Shown one piece after another: positions 14,065 to 22,438 of a DNA stretch of 64,000 nt. The stretch comes from Alphaproteobacteria bacterium (GTDB lineage Bacteria; Pseudomonadota; Alphaproteobacteria; Rhizobiales; Rhizobiaceae): NCBI GenBank assembly GCA_018823835.1, contig JAHJHT010000003.1, positions 62,001 to 126,000 on the forward strand. The letters are read 5' to 3'. Positions within the stretch are counted from its first letter, which is position 1. Each line of letters begins with the position of its first letter. Both the position numbers and the translations under genes were made by a program. The notes beneath the pieces were generated by a model. The model was not told the origin of the DNA and did not search any database. It worked only from the letters and a program-made list of their open reading frames with translations.

Positions 14065-14090
14065 AAAAGCACCGCCATCCGGCGGCTTTT
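14065..14090 (+). terminator. Hairpin ending the glycogen operon
   Basis: AAAAG and CCGCC pair with GGCGG and CTTTT around the loop ATCC, leaving a two-base bulge on the left arm; the right arm ends in four T. It lies 21 bases after the stop of the last operon gene, which suits a factor-independent terminator. The remaining ~220 bases up to 14310 hold the promoter region of the next transporter; I see no further clear element there. Confidence 0.5.
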
Positions 14091-14310
14091 CAGAGTTGAC
14101 GGCAAGCAAAACGGCCGGGATTCGCTGACGCTACCTTGGGTCATTCAGTCGTCTGTTGAATTTGCAAATGCACCTGTCTAGTGTCCGGTCCATGACTGGA
14201 AGGCTCGCGCCTTACCAGTTCGCCCTAGAATGCCGGAGAGACCGGTTTTCGGGCGTCAAAACAGCCGAAAACGTGTTCTGAGGGGACACGTCAACAAGGG
14301 AGAACTTGAA

Positions 14311-15903
14311 ATGCTGAACAGGCTGCTCAGGGCGACGGTGTTCGCCTCCAGTCTACTCCTTGCAGGCGGCGCCTTTATTACGCCCGCACTTTCGGAGACA
14401 GTATATAATCGCGGCAATTCGGCCGACCCGGAGTCGCTCGACCCGCACAAGACCTCGACCGTCTACGAGGCGCACATCCTGCGCGACCTGTTCCTTGGCC
14501 TTGTGACCGAGGACCAGAATGCCGAGACCATCCCGGGCGCGGCGGAAAGCTGGACCGTTTCGGACGACGGCACGGTGTACACCTTCAAGCTGCGCGAAGG
14601 CGCGGTCTGGTCCGACGGCAGCCCCGTCACCGCCGACGACTTCGTCTATTCCTTCCAGCGCCTGCAGGATCCGGCGACTGCCGCCGAATATGCCTCGATG
14701 CTCTACGTCATCAAGAACGGCGAGGAAGTGAACACCGGCAAGATGAAGCCGGAAGAGCTCGCCGTGAAGGCTGTCGACGCCAACACCTTCGAGGTGACGC
14801 TGAAGTCGCCGACGCCCTATTTCATCGAGATGCTGACGCATCAGGCGGCCTATCCGGTCAACCGCAAGGCCATCGAGAGCATGGGTGCCGACTGGATCAA
14901 GGCCGGCAACCTCGTCTCGAACGGCGCCTACACGCTCGCCGAATTCGTGCCCAACGACCACATCAAGCTGGTCAAGAACCCGAAATTCTATGACGCCGAC
15001 AATGTGAAGATCGACGTCGTCAACTACTTCCCGACCGAGGACCGCTCGACCGCCGTCAAGCGCTTCGAGGCCGGCGAACTCGACAGCAACGACGACATCC
15101 CGACCGAACAGCTCGCCGATCTGCAGGCGAAGTTCGGCGACCAGCTGCGCATCGGGCCGTATCTCGGCACCTACTACTACGCAGTCAAGACGACCAAGGC
15201 GCCGTGGGACAATGTCGAGCTGCGCAACGCCATCTCGATGGCCATCGACCGCGACTTCATCGCCGAGAAGGTGTGGCAGAACTCGATGCTGCCCGGCTAT
15301 TCGATGGTGCCCCCCGGCATCACCGGCTACGAATCGGCTGTCGCTTCCTACGCCGACATGTCGCAGATCGATCGCGAGGACAAGGCCAAGGAAATCCTCG
15401 AAAAGCTCGGCTACACGCCCGAGAATCCGCTGAAGATGGAGATCCGCTACAACACCTCGGAAAACCACAAGAACACCGCCGTCGCGATCCAGGAGCAGCT
15501 CAAGCCGCTCGGCGTCGAGGTGACCTTGCTCAACACCGACACCAAGACCCACTACGGCTTCCTCGAGCAGAAGGGTGATTTCGACGTCGCCCGCGCTGGC
15601 TGGATCGCCGACTACAAGGATCCCGAGACCTTCCTCGGCATCTCGGTGGCGGCAAGCGGCAACAACTACTCCGACTTCAACAATCCGAAGTTCGAGGAGT
15701 TGATGAAGCAGGCGGCGGCAGCCGGTGGCAAGCCGGAAGAGCGCATGAAGCTGCTGGCCGAGGCGGAGCGCGTGCTGGTCGACGAACTCGGCAACATCCC
15801 GCTGCTCTACTACAGCTACAAGAACCTCGTCTCCGACAAGATCCATGGCTTCGATGAGAACGTCATGGACCGTCACCCGACGCGTTTCATCAGCAAGGAC
15901 TGA
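14311..15903 (+). CDS. oppA: Oligopeptide ABC transporter substrate-binding protein
   Basis: A family 5 extracellular solute-binding protein of 530 residues that captures peptides in the periplasm for the OppBCDF-type importer. The N-terminal signal peptide (positive MLNRLLR, hydrophobic core, ALSE cleavage region near residue 28) supports export. Features of the family include the N-terminal region SADPESLDPHKTS and WSDGSPVTADDFVYSFQRL. AGGGAG lies nine bases upstream of the chosen ATG, and the longer open frame to 14230 lacks such a site. A stem-loop follows before the permease gene. Murein tripeptide or other oligopeptides are possible ligands; specificity cannot be read from the sequence. 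Confidence 0.9.
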   Translation: MLNRLLRATVFASSLLLAGGAFITPALSETVYNRGNSADPESLDPHKTSTVYEAHILRDLFLGLVTEDQNAETIPGAAESWTVSDDGTVYTFKLREGAVWSDGSPVTADDFVYSFQRLQDPATAAEYASMLYVIKNGEEVNTGKMKPEELAVKAVDANTFEVTLKSPTPYFIEMLTHQAAYPVNRKAIESMGADWIKAGNLVSNGAYTLAEFVPNDHIKLVKNPKFYDADNVKIDVVNYFPTEDRSTAVKRFEAGELDSNDDIPTEQLADLQAKFGDQLRIGPYLGTYYYAVKTTKAPWDNVELRNAISMAIDRDFIAEKVWQNSMLPGYSMVPPGITGYESAVASYADMSQIDREDKAKEILEKLGYTPENPLKMEIRYNTSENHKNTAVAIQEQLKPLGVEVTLLNTDTKTHYGFLEQKGDFDVARAGWIADYKDPETFLGISVAASGNNYSDFNNPKFEELMKQAAAAGGKPEERMKLLAEAERVLVDELGNIPLLYYSYKNLVSDKIHGFDENVMDRHPTRFISKD

Positions 15904-15917
15904 TCCTGGACCGTAGC

Positions 15918-15946
15918 GCCGCCTCCCGCGTCAACCGGGGGGCGGC
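15918..15946 (+). other. Stem-loop between oppA and oppB
   Basis: GCCGCCTCCCG pairs with CGGGGGGCGGC (11 bp with one G-U pair) around a seven-base loop, and only a short T stretch follows. Such intercistronic hairpins commonly protect or partly terminate the mRNA after a binding-protein gene, giving more of it than of the membrane subunits. That role is inferred from position. Confidence 0.55.
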
Positions 15947-15973
15947 GGCATTTAAGGACAGGAAAAGGCCAAC

Positions 15974-16897
15974 ATGCTGATCTACGTGTTCCGGCGGCTT
16001 CTGACCGCCATCCCGACGCTATTCGTCATCGTCACCCTTGCGTTCTTCCTGATCCGCGTGGCGCCCGGCGGTCCCTTCAACCAGGAGCGGGGATTGAGCC
16101 CCGAGATCAAGGCCAACCTCGAGGCGCAATTCGGCCTCGATGACCCGATCTGGCTGCAATACGTCCACTACCTGAACAACCTGCTGCACGGCAATTTCGG
16201 CCCGAGCTACAACCTGCCGGACTTCACCGTCGGCGAACTGTTCGCCAACGGCCTGCCGATTTCGATCCAGCTCGGCGCTGCCGCGCTGACGCTGGCGCTG
16301 CTGGTCGGCGGAACGCTCGGAATAATCGCCGCGCTGAACCAGAACAAGGCCGGCGATTACGCCGTCATCGCCACCGCGACCGCCGGCAGCACGATCCCGA
16401 GCTTCGTCATCGCGCCGGTGATCCAGCTTGTTTTCGGCCTGACCTGGAACCTGTTGCCGATCGGCGGCTGGAACGACGGCGCGCTGCTCAACAAGATCGG
16501 CCCGGTCCTGACGCTGTCGCTGCCGCAGATCGCCATCGTGGCGCGCCTGATGCGCGGCTCGATGATCGAGTCGCTGCGCGCCCACCACATCCGCACGGCG
16601 CGCGCGCTCGGCCTGTCGCGCTGGTCAGTGGTCGTCAAGCACGCCCTTCGCGGCGCTGTGCTGCCGATCATCTCCTATGCAGGTCCGGCGGCCGCAGCGC
16701 TGCTGACTGGCTCGATCATCGTCGAGACGATTTTCGCCATCCCGGGTGTCGGCCGCTATTTCGTCGATGCGGCGCTGAACCGCGACTACACGCTGGTGAT
16801 GGGCACCGTCGTTGTGATCGCCGTCTTCACCATCCTCTTCAACCTGATCGTCGACATACTCTACGCGGTGGTCGACCCGAGGGTGCGCTATGACTGA
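15974..16897 (+). CDS. oppB: Oligopeptide ABC transporter permease OppB-type
   Basis: Inner-membrane permease of 307 residues with about six hydrophobic segments, the first at residues ~9-28. The cytoplasmic coupling loop has the EAA-type sequence ARALGLSRWSVVVKHALRGA, and the N-terminal MLIYVFRRLLTAIPTLFVI is typical of the DppB/OppB family. GGAAAAGG precedes the start. The end overlaps the start of the second permease gene by eight bases, so both are made together and form the translocation pore. Confidence 0.92.
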   Translation: MLIYVFRRLLTAIPTLFVIVTLAFFLIRVAPGGPFNQERGLSPEIKANLEAQFGLDDPIWLQYVHYLNNLLHGNFGPSYNLPDFTVGELFANGLPISIQLGAAALTLALLVGGTLGIIAALNQNKAGDYAVIATATAGSTIPSFVIAPVIQLVFGLTWNLLPIGGWNDGALLNKIGPVLTLSLPQIAIVARLMRGSMIESLRAHHIRTARALGLSRWSVVVKHALRGAVLPIISYAGPAAAALLTGSIIVETIFAIPGVGRYFVDAALNRDYTLVMGTVVVIAVFTILFNLIVDILYAVVDPRVRYD

Positions 16898-18008
16898 CGC
16901 GGCGATCGAGCAAGCAGTCCAGGGGCGCTCCTTCTGGGGCGACGCCTGGGCCAGGCTGAAGGCCAACAAGGCGGCGATGGTCAGCCTCTACTACCTGCTG
17001 TTCGTGACGGTGCTCTGCGTCGCGGGGCCCTATTCCGTGCCGCATCTCTACACCACCATCTATCCCGACTACGTGCGCACGCCGCCGAGCATCACCGCCT
17101 ATCCGAAAGCCGACATGGTCGAGACGGCGCTTGGCGATGCAGTGAAGCGCATGCGCGTCGAGCTGAAGTCCTGGCAGCAGGAAGGCGACCGGATCACCGT
17201 AACGGTGACCGGGTCGAAGAAGCTCGACGAGCGCAATATCCGCTATCTCGACCGCTCCGACACGTTCGACGACGCCAGGGTCGAGAGCATGGCGCCGGAC
17301 GGGCTGGAAATGGTGATGAGCGCGGCGATCAAGCAGCAGTATTTCCTGTTCGGCACGGACAATACGGGCAGAGACCTGTTGTCCCGCACGCTGATGGCCG
17401 GACGCATTTCGCTGGCCATCGGCCTGCTCGCCGGCGTGGTGGCAGTCGCCATCGGCGTCGTCTATGGCGCTACGGCGGGCTTCATCGGCGGCAAGACCGA
17501 CGAGGTGATGATGCGCATCGTCGACGTGCTCTACTCGCTGCCCTTCATCTTCTTCGTCATCATGCTGGTGGTGTTCTTCGGCCGCAACTTCGTGCTGATG
17601 TTCCTGGCCGTCGGCGCGGTGCTGTGGCTCGACATGGCGCGCATCGTGCGCGGCCAGGCACTGTCGATAAGACGCCAGGAATATGTCCAGGCGGCCGAGG
17701 CGCTGGGCGTCACGCGGCGCGGCATCCTGCAGCGCCATATCGTGCCCAACCTGCTCGGCGTCGTCGTCATCTACATGACGCTGCTGGTGCCGCAGGTGAT
17801 CATCCTGGAGAGCTTCCTGTCCTTCCTGGGCCTTGGCGTGCAGGAGCCGATGACCAGTTGGGGCGTGCTGATCTCGGCCGGCGCCAAGAACATCGGTTCG
17901 GCCAACTGGATGCTGATGTATCCCGCCTTCTTTCTTGTTTCGACGCTGTTCGCGCTGAATTTCGTCGGTGACGGCCTGCGCGACGCGCTTGACCCGAAGG
18001 ATCGCTGA
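16890..18008 (+). CDS. oppC: Oligopeptide ABC transporter permease OppC-type with long external loop
   Basis: Second permease, 372 residues, longer than the usual ~300. After the first membrane segment (~residues 30-48) comes a ~100-residue hydrophilic stretch containing KSWQQEGDRITVTVTGSK, before FGTDNTGRDLLSRTLMAGR, the normal start of the conserved permease domain. The coupling loop is AAEALGVTRRGILQRHIVPN. The extra loop should lie on the periplasmic side and may contact the binding protein. The gene overlaps oppB by eight bases, and the ATPase gene starts one base after its stop. Confidence 0.9.
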   Translation: MTDAAIEQAVQGRSFWGDAWARLKANKAAMVSLYYLLFVTVLCVAGPYSVPHLYTTIYPDYVRTPPSITAYPKADMVETALGDAVKRMRVELKSWQQEGDRITVTVTGSKKLDERNIRYLDRSDTFDDARVESMAPDGLEMVMSAAIKQQYFLFGTDNTGRDLLSRTLMAGRISLAIGLLAGVVAVAIGVVYGATAGFIGGKTDEVMMRIVDVLYSLPFIFFVIMLVVFFGRNFVLMFLAVGAVLWLDMARIVRGQALSIRRQEYVQAAEALGVTRRGILQRHIVPNLLGVVVIYMTLLVPQVIILESFLSFLGLGVQEPMTSWGVLISAGAKNIGSANWMLMYPAFFLVSTLFALNFVGDGLRDALDPKDR

Positions 18009-18009
18009 G

Positions 18010-19626
18010 ATGGCTGGACAAACCATTCTGTCGGTCAAGGACCTGCATGTCGGCTTCGACACGCTCGACGGCAGGGTCGATGCGGTGAAGGGCATCAGCC
18101 TGCATGTCGATGCCGGCGAGACCGTCGCCATCGTCGGCGAATCCGGATCGGGCAAGAGCCAGACCATGATGGCGGCGATGCGGCTCCTGGCCTCCAACGG
18201 CAGGGCGAGGGGCCACGTCGACTACCGAGGCCAGAACCTGCTCGAACTCGACCGCGCCGGCATGGACGGCATACGCGGCAGCAAGATCACCATGATCTTC
18301 CAGGAGCCGATGACGTCGCTCGATCCGCTCTACACCATCGGCAATCAGCTGATCGAGCCGATCAGGCGGCATCGGAAACTGTCGCACGCCGATGCGCGCA
18401 AGGAGGCGCTCAGGCTCCTCGAGCTGGTCAAGATTCCCGAGCCCGAGCGGCGCCTGAAATCCTATCCCTACGAGATGTCGGGCGGCCAGCGGCAACGCGT
18501 GATGATTGCCATGGCGCTGGCCAACGATCCTGACATTCTGATCGCCGACGAGCCGACGACGGCGCTGGACGTGACGGTGCAGGCGCAGATCCTGACGCTG
18601 CTGGCCGAGCTGCAGCGTACGCTTGGCATGGCCATCGTCTTCATTACGCACGATCTCGGCATCGTGCGGCGGTTGGCCGACCGCGTCTATGTCATGCGGC
18701 AGGGAGAGATCGTCGAGGAGGGCGCGACGGATGCGCTCTTCACTGCGCCCAGACACGAATACACCAAAATGCTTCTGGAAGCGGAGCCAACCGGCCGGAA
18801 GGCTGCGCCCGCGCAATCCGCGCCCGTGCTGCTGGAAGGTCGCGACGTCGAGGTAACGTTCAAGATCGGCGGCGGGTTCTTGCAGGGCCAGCCGATGCTA
18901 CTTCGCGCCGTCAACCACATCTCGCTGGCGCTGAAGAAGGGCCAGACTATCGGCGTCGTCGGTGAATCTGGTTCCGGCAAGTCGACGCTCGGGCGCGCGC
19001 TGCTGCGCCTTCTGCCGAGCGAGGGCATCATCCGCTTCGACGGGCGCGATATCGCGCCGCTCGACCGCGAGGCGATGCGGCCGCTGCGCCGCGAACTGCA
19101 GCTGGTGTTCCAGGATCCATTCGGCTCGCTGTCGCCGCGCATGACGATCGGCCAGGTCATCACCGAGGGGCTCCTGGTGCACGAGCCCTCGCTGAGCTAC
19201 GCCGAGCGCGACGCCCGCGCCGTCGAGGCGCTGCGTGAGGTCGGTCTCGACCCGTCAATGCGCAACCGCTACGCGCATGAGTTCTCCGGCGGCCAGCGCC
19301 AGCGCATAGCGATTGCCCGCGCCATCATCCTGAAGCCGAAGATCGTCGTGCTCGACGAGCCGACCTCTGCCCTCGACCGCTCGGTGCAGAAGCAGATCGT
19401 CGACCTGCTGCGCGACCTGCAGGCTGCGCACGACCTGTCCTATCTGTTCATCAGCCACGACCTCGCCGTCGTGCGCGCCATGGCCGACTACATCGTGGTG
19501 ATGAAGCAGGGCAGGATCGTCGAGGAGGGACCGACCGAGGCGATCTTCGATCGGCCGCGCGAGACCTACACGCAGGAACTGATGGCGGCAGCGCTCGACC
19601 AGACGCGGTTCAGGCAGAGCGCGTAG
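18010..19626 (+). CDS. oppDF: Oligopeptide ABC transporter double ATPase (OppD-OppF fusion)
   Basis: 538 residues carrying two complete ABC ATPase domains, equal to OppD fused to OppF. The first has Walker [10 protein letters not shown] (near residue 46), signature MSGGQRQRV and Walker [13 protein letters not shown]; the second has GESGSGKST (near 318), FSGGQRQRI and [12 protein letters not shown]. Both are followed by intact switch histidines (ITHD, ISHD), so both sites look active. The start at 18010 lies one base after the oppC stop; a start at 17968 would run into oppC. The 3' end overlaps the convergent glycosyltransferase gene by 17 bases. Confidence 0.94.
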   Translation: MAGQTILSVKDLHVGFDTLDGRVDAVKGISLHVDAGETVAIVGESGSGKSQTMMAAMRLLASNGRARGHVDYRGQNLLELDRAGMDGIRGSKITMIFQEPMTSLDPLYTIGNQLIEPIRRHRKLSHADARKEALRLLELVKIPEPERRLKSYPYEMSGGQRQRVMIAMALANDPDILIADEPTTALDVTVQAQILTLLAELQRTLGMAIVFITHDLGIVRRLADRVYVMRQGEIVEEGATDALFTAPRHEYTKMLLEAEPTGRKAAPAQSAPVLLEGRDVEVTFKIGGGFLQGQPMLLRAVNHISLALKKGQTIGVVGESGSGKSTLGRALLRLLPSEGIIRFDGRDIAPLDREAMRPLRRELQLVFQDPFGSLSPRMTIGQVITEGLLVHEPSLSYAERDARAVEALREVGLDPSMRNRYAHEFSGGQRQRIAIARAIILKPKIVVLDEPTSALDRSVQKQIVDLLRDLQAAHDLSYLFISHDLAVVRAMADYIVVMKQGRIVEEGPTEAIFDRPRETYTQELMAAALDQTRFRQSA

Positions 19627-20353
19627 GTTTGGACATGCGCGGATCGACCTTTCCACGCGCCTGCCGCAGCATCCGCTTCCAGGCCCACTCGACGCGCTGC
19701 ATCCACAACGGTCTGGCTTTCCCGTTGAGCGAGCTCTTGAACGCCCCGTTCTGAGAGCCCTGTTCGACGATCGGTCGATCGAACCACAGCACTTCAACGC
19801 CGGCTTCCGCATCGATGATATTGATCTGGTGATCGATGCCGCGGGTCATGTCGTTGCGCGAAAGCCATTCAAGTCGGGCCTCGGCGACAGGGCGCGTGAT
19901 CAGATAGGAATCCGCGCATCGGCTGGTCGTTGCGGGATACAGATGGCGACCGGGCACGAGGTCGCTCGCGGCGATGTAGTAGTTGCAGCCATTGCCGAGA
20001 TAGACGGCAGCCGAGCGATCGGGGTCGCCGAGCTCGCCGACGCAGGCGGCGAGTTTCTGCACGAAGTCGCTTGCGAGAAAGACGTCATCCTCGAAAACAA
20101 GGCAATAGGGCTTTCCGGACCTAAGGAAGTCGCGCCACACGCCGATGTGCTTCAGAGCGATGGAGTACTCGCCAGGCCGCATCGGCGCAGCGTCGAGCCG
20201 AGCCGGGTCGATGTCCGGGATGTCGTGGTCGAGGTAGAAGTGAACCGGTACGCCGCGTGCGGAAAACTCCCGGCGGATGTGCTCTTCGCGGTCTTCATAG
20301 CCCTGCTTGACGTGGCAGATGCGCGTATATACTTGGTCGAAAAGATCACTCAT
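19610..20353 (-). CDS. Glycosyltransferase family 25 (LPS-type) protein
   Basis: A 247-residue GT25-family protein. The family features are the N-terminal IDREEH-like region (YEDREEHIRREF), PGEYSIALKHIGVWRDFL and the acidic motif YCLVFEDDVFLASDF, where the DD pair should bind the metal and nucleotide sugar. GT25 members such as LgtB transfer galactose or glucose onto lipooligosaccharide. No membrane segment is visible. The start at 20353 matches the domain; the open frame continues to 20563 without family character. The gene is solitary, convergent with oppDF and followed upstream by a tRNA, so its pathway is not given by neighbours. Acceptor and sugar unknown. Confidence 0.75.
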   Translation of the reverse strand: MSDLFDQVYTRICHVKQGYEDREEHIRREFSARGVPVHFYLDHDIPDIDPARLDAAPMRPGEYSIALKHIGVWRDFLRSGKPYCLVFEDDVFLASDFVQKLAACVGELGDPDRSAAVYLGNGCNYYIAASDLVPGRHLYPATTSRCADSYLITRPVAEARLEWLSRNDMTRGIDHQINIIDAEAGVEVLWFDRPIVEQGSQNGAFKSSLNGKARPLWMQRVEWAWKRMLRQARGKVDPRMSKPTRSA

Positions 20354-20612
20354 CCGGCATCTTTCAGGTACTGCAGGACTTATTCTATCCGGCGAAGCAT
20401 GAGCCTGCAGGCAGCATCGATGTGCACGACCGGGAGTGCACTCGCACCGGCCTATAGTGTCAGAGAGGGCGCCAGGCAAATCAAAAGGTCGAGCCGACCG
20501 AACGCTTATTGTAGTCGATGCGACAGCTATTGATCGTTCACGGGCAGCGGTATTCCATTGCACGCTTCTGCGCGCGCAAGTATTCGATCGACGGCGATGT
20601 CATTGAGTTTTC

Positions 20613-20689
20613 TGGTCGGAGTGGCAGGATTTGAACCTGCGACCCCGTCGTCCCGAACGACGTGCGCTACCAGGCTGCGCTACACTCCG
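20613..20689 (-). tRNA. tRNA-Pro (anticodon CGG)
   Basis: On the minus strand CGGAGTG (20689-20683) pairs with CACTCCG (20623-20617), giving a 7-bp acceptor stem, followed by discriminator A and an encoded CCA (20615-20613). The T arm contains GGTTCAAATCC, and the anticodon arm is CGTCG-TTCGGGA-CGACG, with CGG at the anticodon position. Total length is 77 bases. It reads the proline codon CCG, which is frequent in this GC-rich genome. Confidence 0.95.
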
Positions 20690-20891
20690 TGACCAGACGC
20701 GGGCTTATAGCCGCCGCCTCTCGATCCTGCAAGCGCCAAAGCTCAGCCTTTCCGTGAAACATTTCGCAATTGCAGCATTGGCCCCGGAATTTGGTTTGAA
20801 GCTGGAACGATGCTGCCTATACAGGGTTATGCCCGTGCCTTGCGCCGGCTTTGCCGACGCTCGGAAATACCAAACAGGAGACCCGTAGCCG

Positions 20892-22412
20892 TTGTCGTTC
20901 AAGATCGTTTCCGATGCCCGCCCGAACAGTTTTGCCTTCGAGACCAGCGCGCTGATCAAGCCCTCGGGCTTCCGCGAATATGACGCGCGATGGTGGTTCG
21001 GGCACCCGGGATCGGAACGCGAGCCCGACCTGAACCTGATCGGCGTGCAGGCGCTCGGCATGGGACTCGGAACGCTGATCCAGCGGCTCGGCGCCGGGCC
21101 CGATATCGTCACCGGGCACGATTTCCGAAGCTATTCCATGGCGATCAAGCTGGCGCTGGTGTCGGGCCTGATGGCTGCCGGCGCGCGCGTCAAGGATGTC
21201 GGGCTGGCGCTGTCGCCCATGGCCTATTTCGCGCAGTTCGCGCTCGGCGCCCCCTCGGTCGCGATGGTCACCGCCTCGCACAACGAGAACGGCTGGACCG
21301 GCGTCAAGATGGGTGCGCAGCGACCGCTGACCTTCGGTCCGGACGAGATGTCGGCGCTGCGCGACATCGTGCTCGGCGGCGACTTCGACCTGAGGGGCGG
21401 CGGCAGCTACGAGTTCGTGGCGGACTTCCGGAAGACCTATCTGGACGACCTTGCCGAGGGCAAGAAGATCAAGCGCAAGCTGAAGGTCGTTGCCGCCTGC
21501 GGCAATGGCACGGCAGGCGCCTTTGCGCCCGAACTGCTCGAGCGCATCGGCTGCGAGGTGATCCCGCTCGACGCCGAGCTCGACCACTCTTTCCCGCGCT
21601 ATAATCCGAACCCGGAAGACATGGAGATGCTGCACGCCATTCGAGACAAGGTGCTGGAGACAGGCGCCGATGTCGGGCTCGGCTTCGATGGCGACGGTGA
21701 CCGCTGCGGCGTGGTCGACAATCTCGGCAACGAGATCTTTGCCGACAAGGTCGGCGTCATGCTGGCGCGAGACATCTCGGCGCTTCATGCCGACAGCCAG
21801 TTCGTTGTCGACGTCAAGTCGACCGGCCTTTTCAACACCGATCCCGTCCTGCAGGCAAACCGCGCCAAGACCGACTACTGGAAGACAGGCCATTCCTACA
21901 TCAAGCGGCGCGTCGCCGAGCTCGATGCGATTGCCGGCTTCGAGAAGTCGGGCCACTTCTTCTTCAACCCGCCGATCGGCCGCGGCTATGACGACGGGCT
22001 GGTGACGGCGATCGCCGTCTGCGAGATGCTCGACCGCAACCCGGGCAAGTCGATGGCCGAACTCTACGCGGCGGTACCCCAAACCTTCGGCACGCCGACC
22101 ATGTCGCCGCATTGCGACGACGACAAGAAGTACCAGGTGGTCGAGCGGGTGCTCGCCGACTTCGAGGCGATGAAGGACAAGGGCGAGCGTTTTGCCGGCC
22201 AGAAGATCGTCGAGCTGATCACCGTCAACGGCGTGCGCGTGGTCGCCGAGGACGGCACCTGGGGCCTGATCCGCGCCTCGTCCAACAAGCCCGAGATGGT
22301 GGTGGTGGTGGAAAGCCCCGTATCGTCGGAGCGCCGCCGCGAGATGTTCGAAGCGATCGACGCGGTCTTGCGCAAGAGCCCGGAAGTCGGCGAATACAAC
22401 CAGACCTTCTGA
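20892..22412 (+). CDS. Phosphomannomutase/phosphoglucomutase (NoeK/ManB-like)
   Basis: A 506-residue alpha-D-phosphohexomutase converting mannose-6-phosphate to mannose-1-phosphate (possibly also the glucose phosphates). The phosphoserine loop is TASHNENG with serine at residue 129; the metal loop is GFDGDGDRCG. The C-terminal substrate-binding end is RASSNKPEMVVVVESP. Translation appears to start at a TTG with AGGAG ten bases upstream; no ATG is near enough to keep the N-terminal domain complete. The stop overlaps or abuts the next gene, which makes GDP-mannose from its product. In rhizobia such a pair serves exopolysaccharide, LPS or Nod-factor fucosylation. Confidence 0.87.
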   Translation: MSFKIVSDARPNSFAFETSALIKPSGFREYDARWWFGHPGSEREPDLNLIGVQALGMGLGTLIQRLGAGPDIVTGHDFRSYSMAIKLALVSGLMAAGARVKDVGLALSPMAYFAQFALGAPSVAMVTASHNENGWTGVKMGAQRPLTFGPDEMSALRDIVLGGDFDLRGGGSYEFVADFRKTYLDDLAEGKKIKRKLKVVAACGNGTAGAFAPELLERIGCEVIPLDAELDHSFPRYNPNPEDMEMLHAIRDKVLETGADVGLGFDGDGDRCGVVDNLGNEIFADKVGVMLARDISALHADSQFVVDVKSTGLFNTDPVLQANRAKTDYWKTGHSYIKRRVAELDAIAGFEKSGHFFFNPPIGRGYDDGLVTAIAVCEMLDRNPGKSMAELYAAVPQTFGTPTMSPHCDDDKKYQVVERVLADFEAMKDKGERFAGQKIVELITVNGVRVVAEDGTWGLIRASSNKPEMVVVVESPVSSERRREMFEAIDAVLRKSPEVGEYNQTF

Positions 22413-22438
22413 TGATGCCGGACCGGACGGAAGCCTCC

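Noticed and set aside
11959..14109. 716-codon minus-strand open frame over glgX and the GH13 gene
   Set aside because: Low-complexity arginine/histidine/glutamine-rich product, antisense to two enzymes with complete active sites.
20613..20689. tRNA-Pro as integration site of a mobile element
   Set aside because: No integrase gene, no direct repeat of the tRNA 3' end and no phage or conjugation genes nearby.
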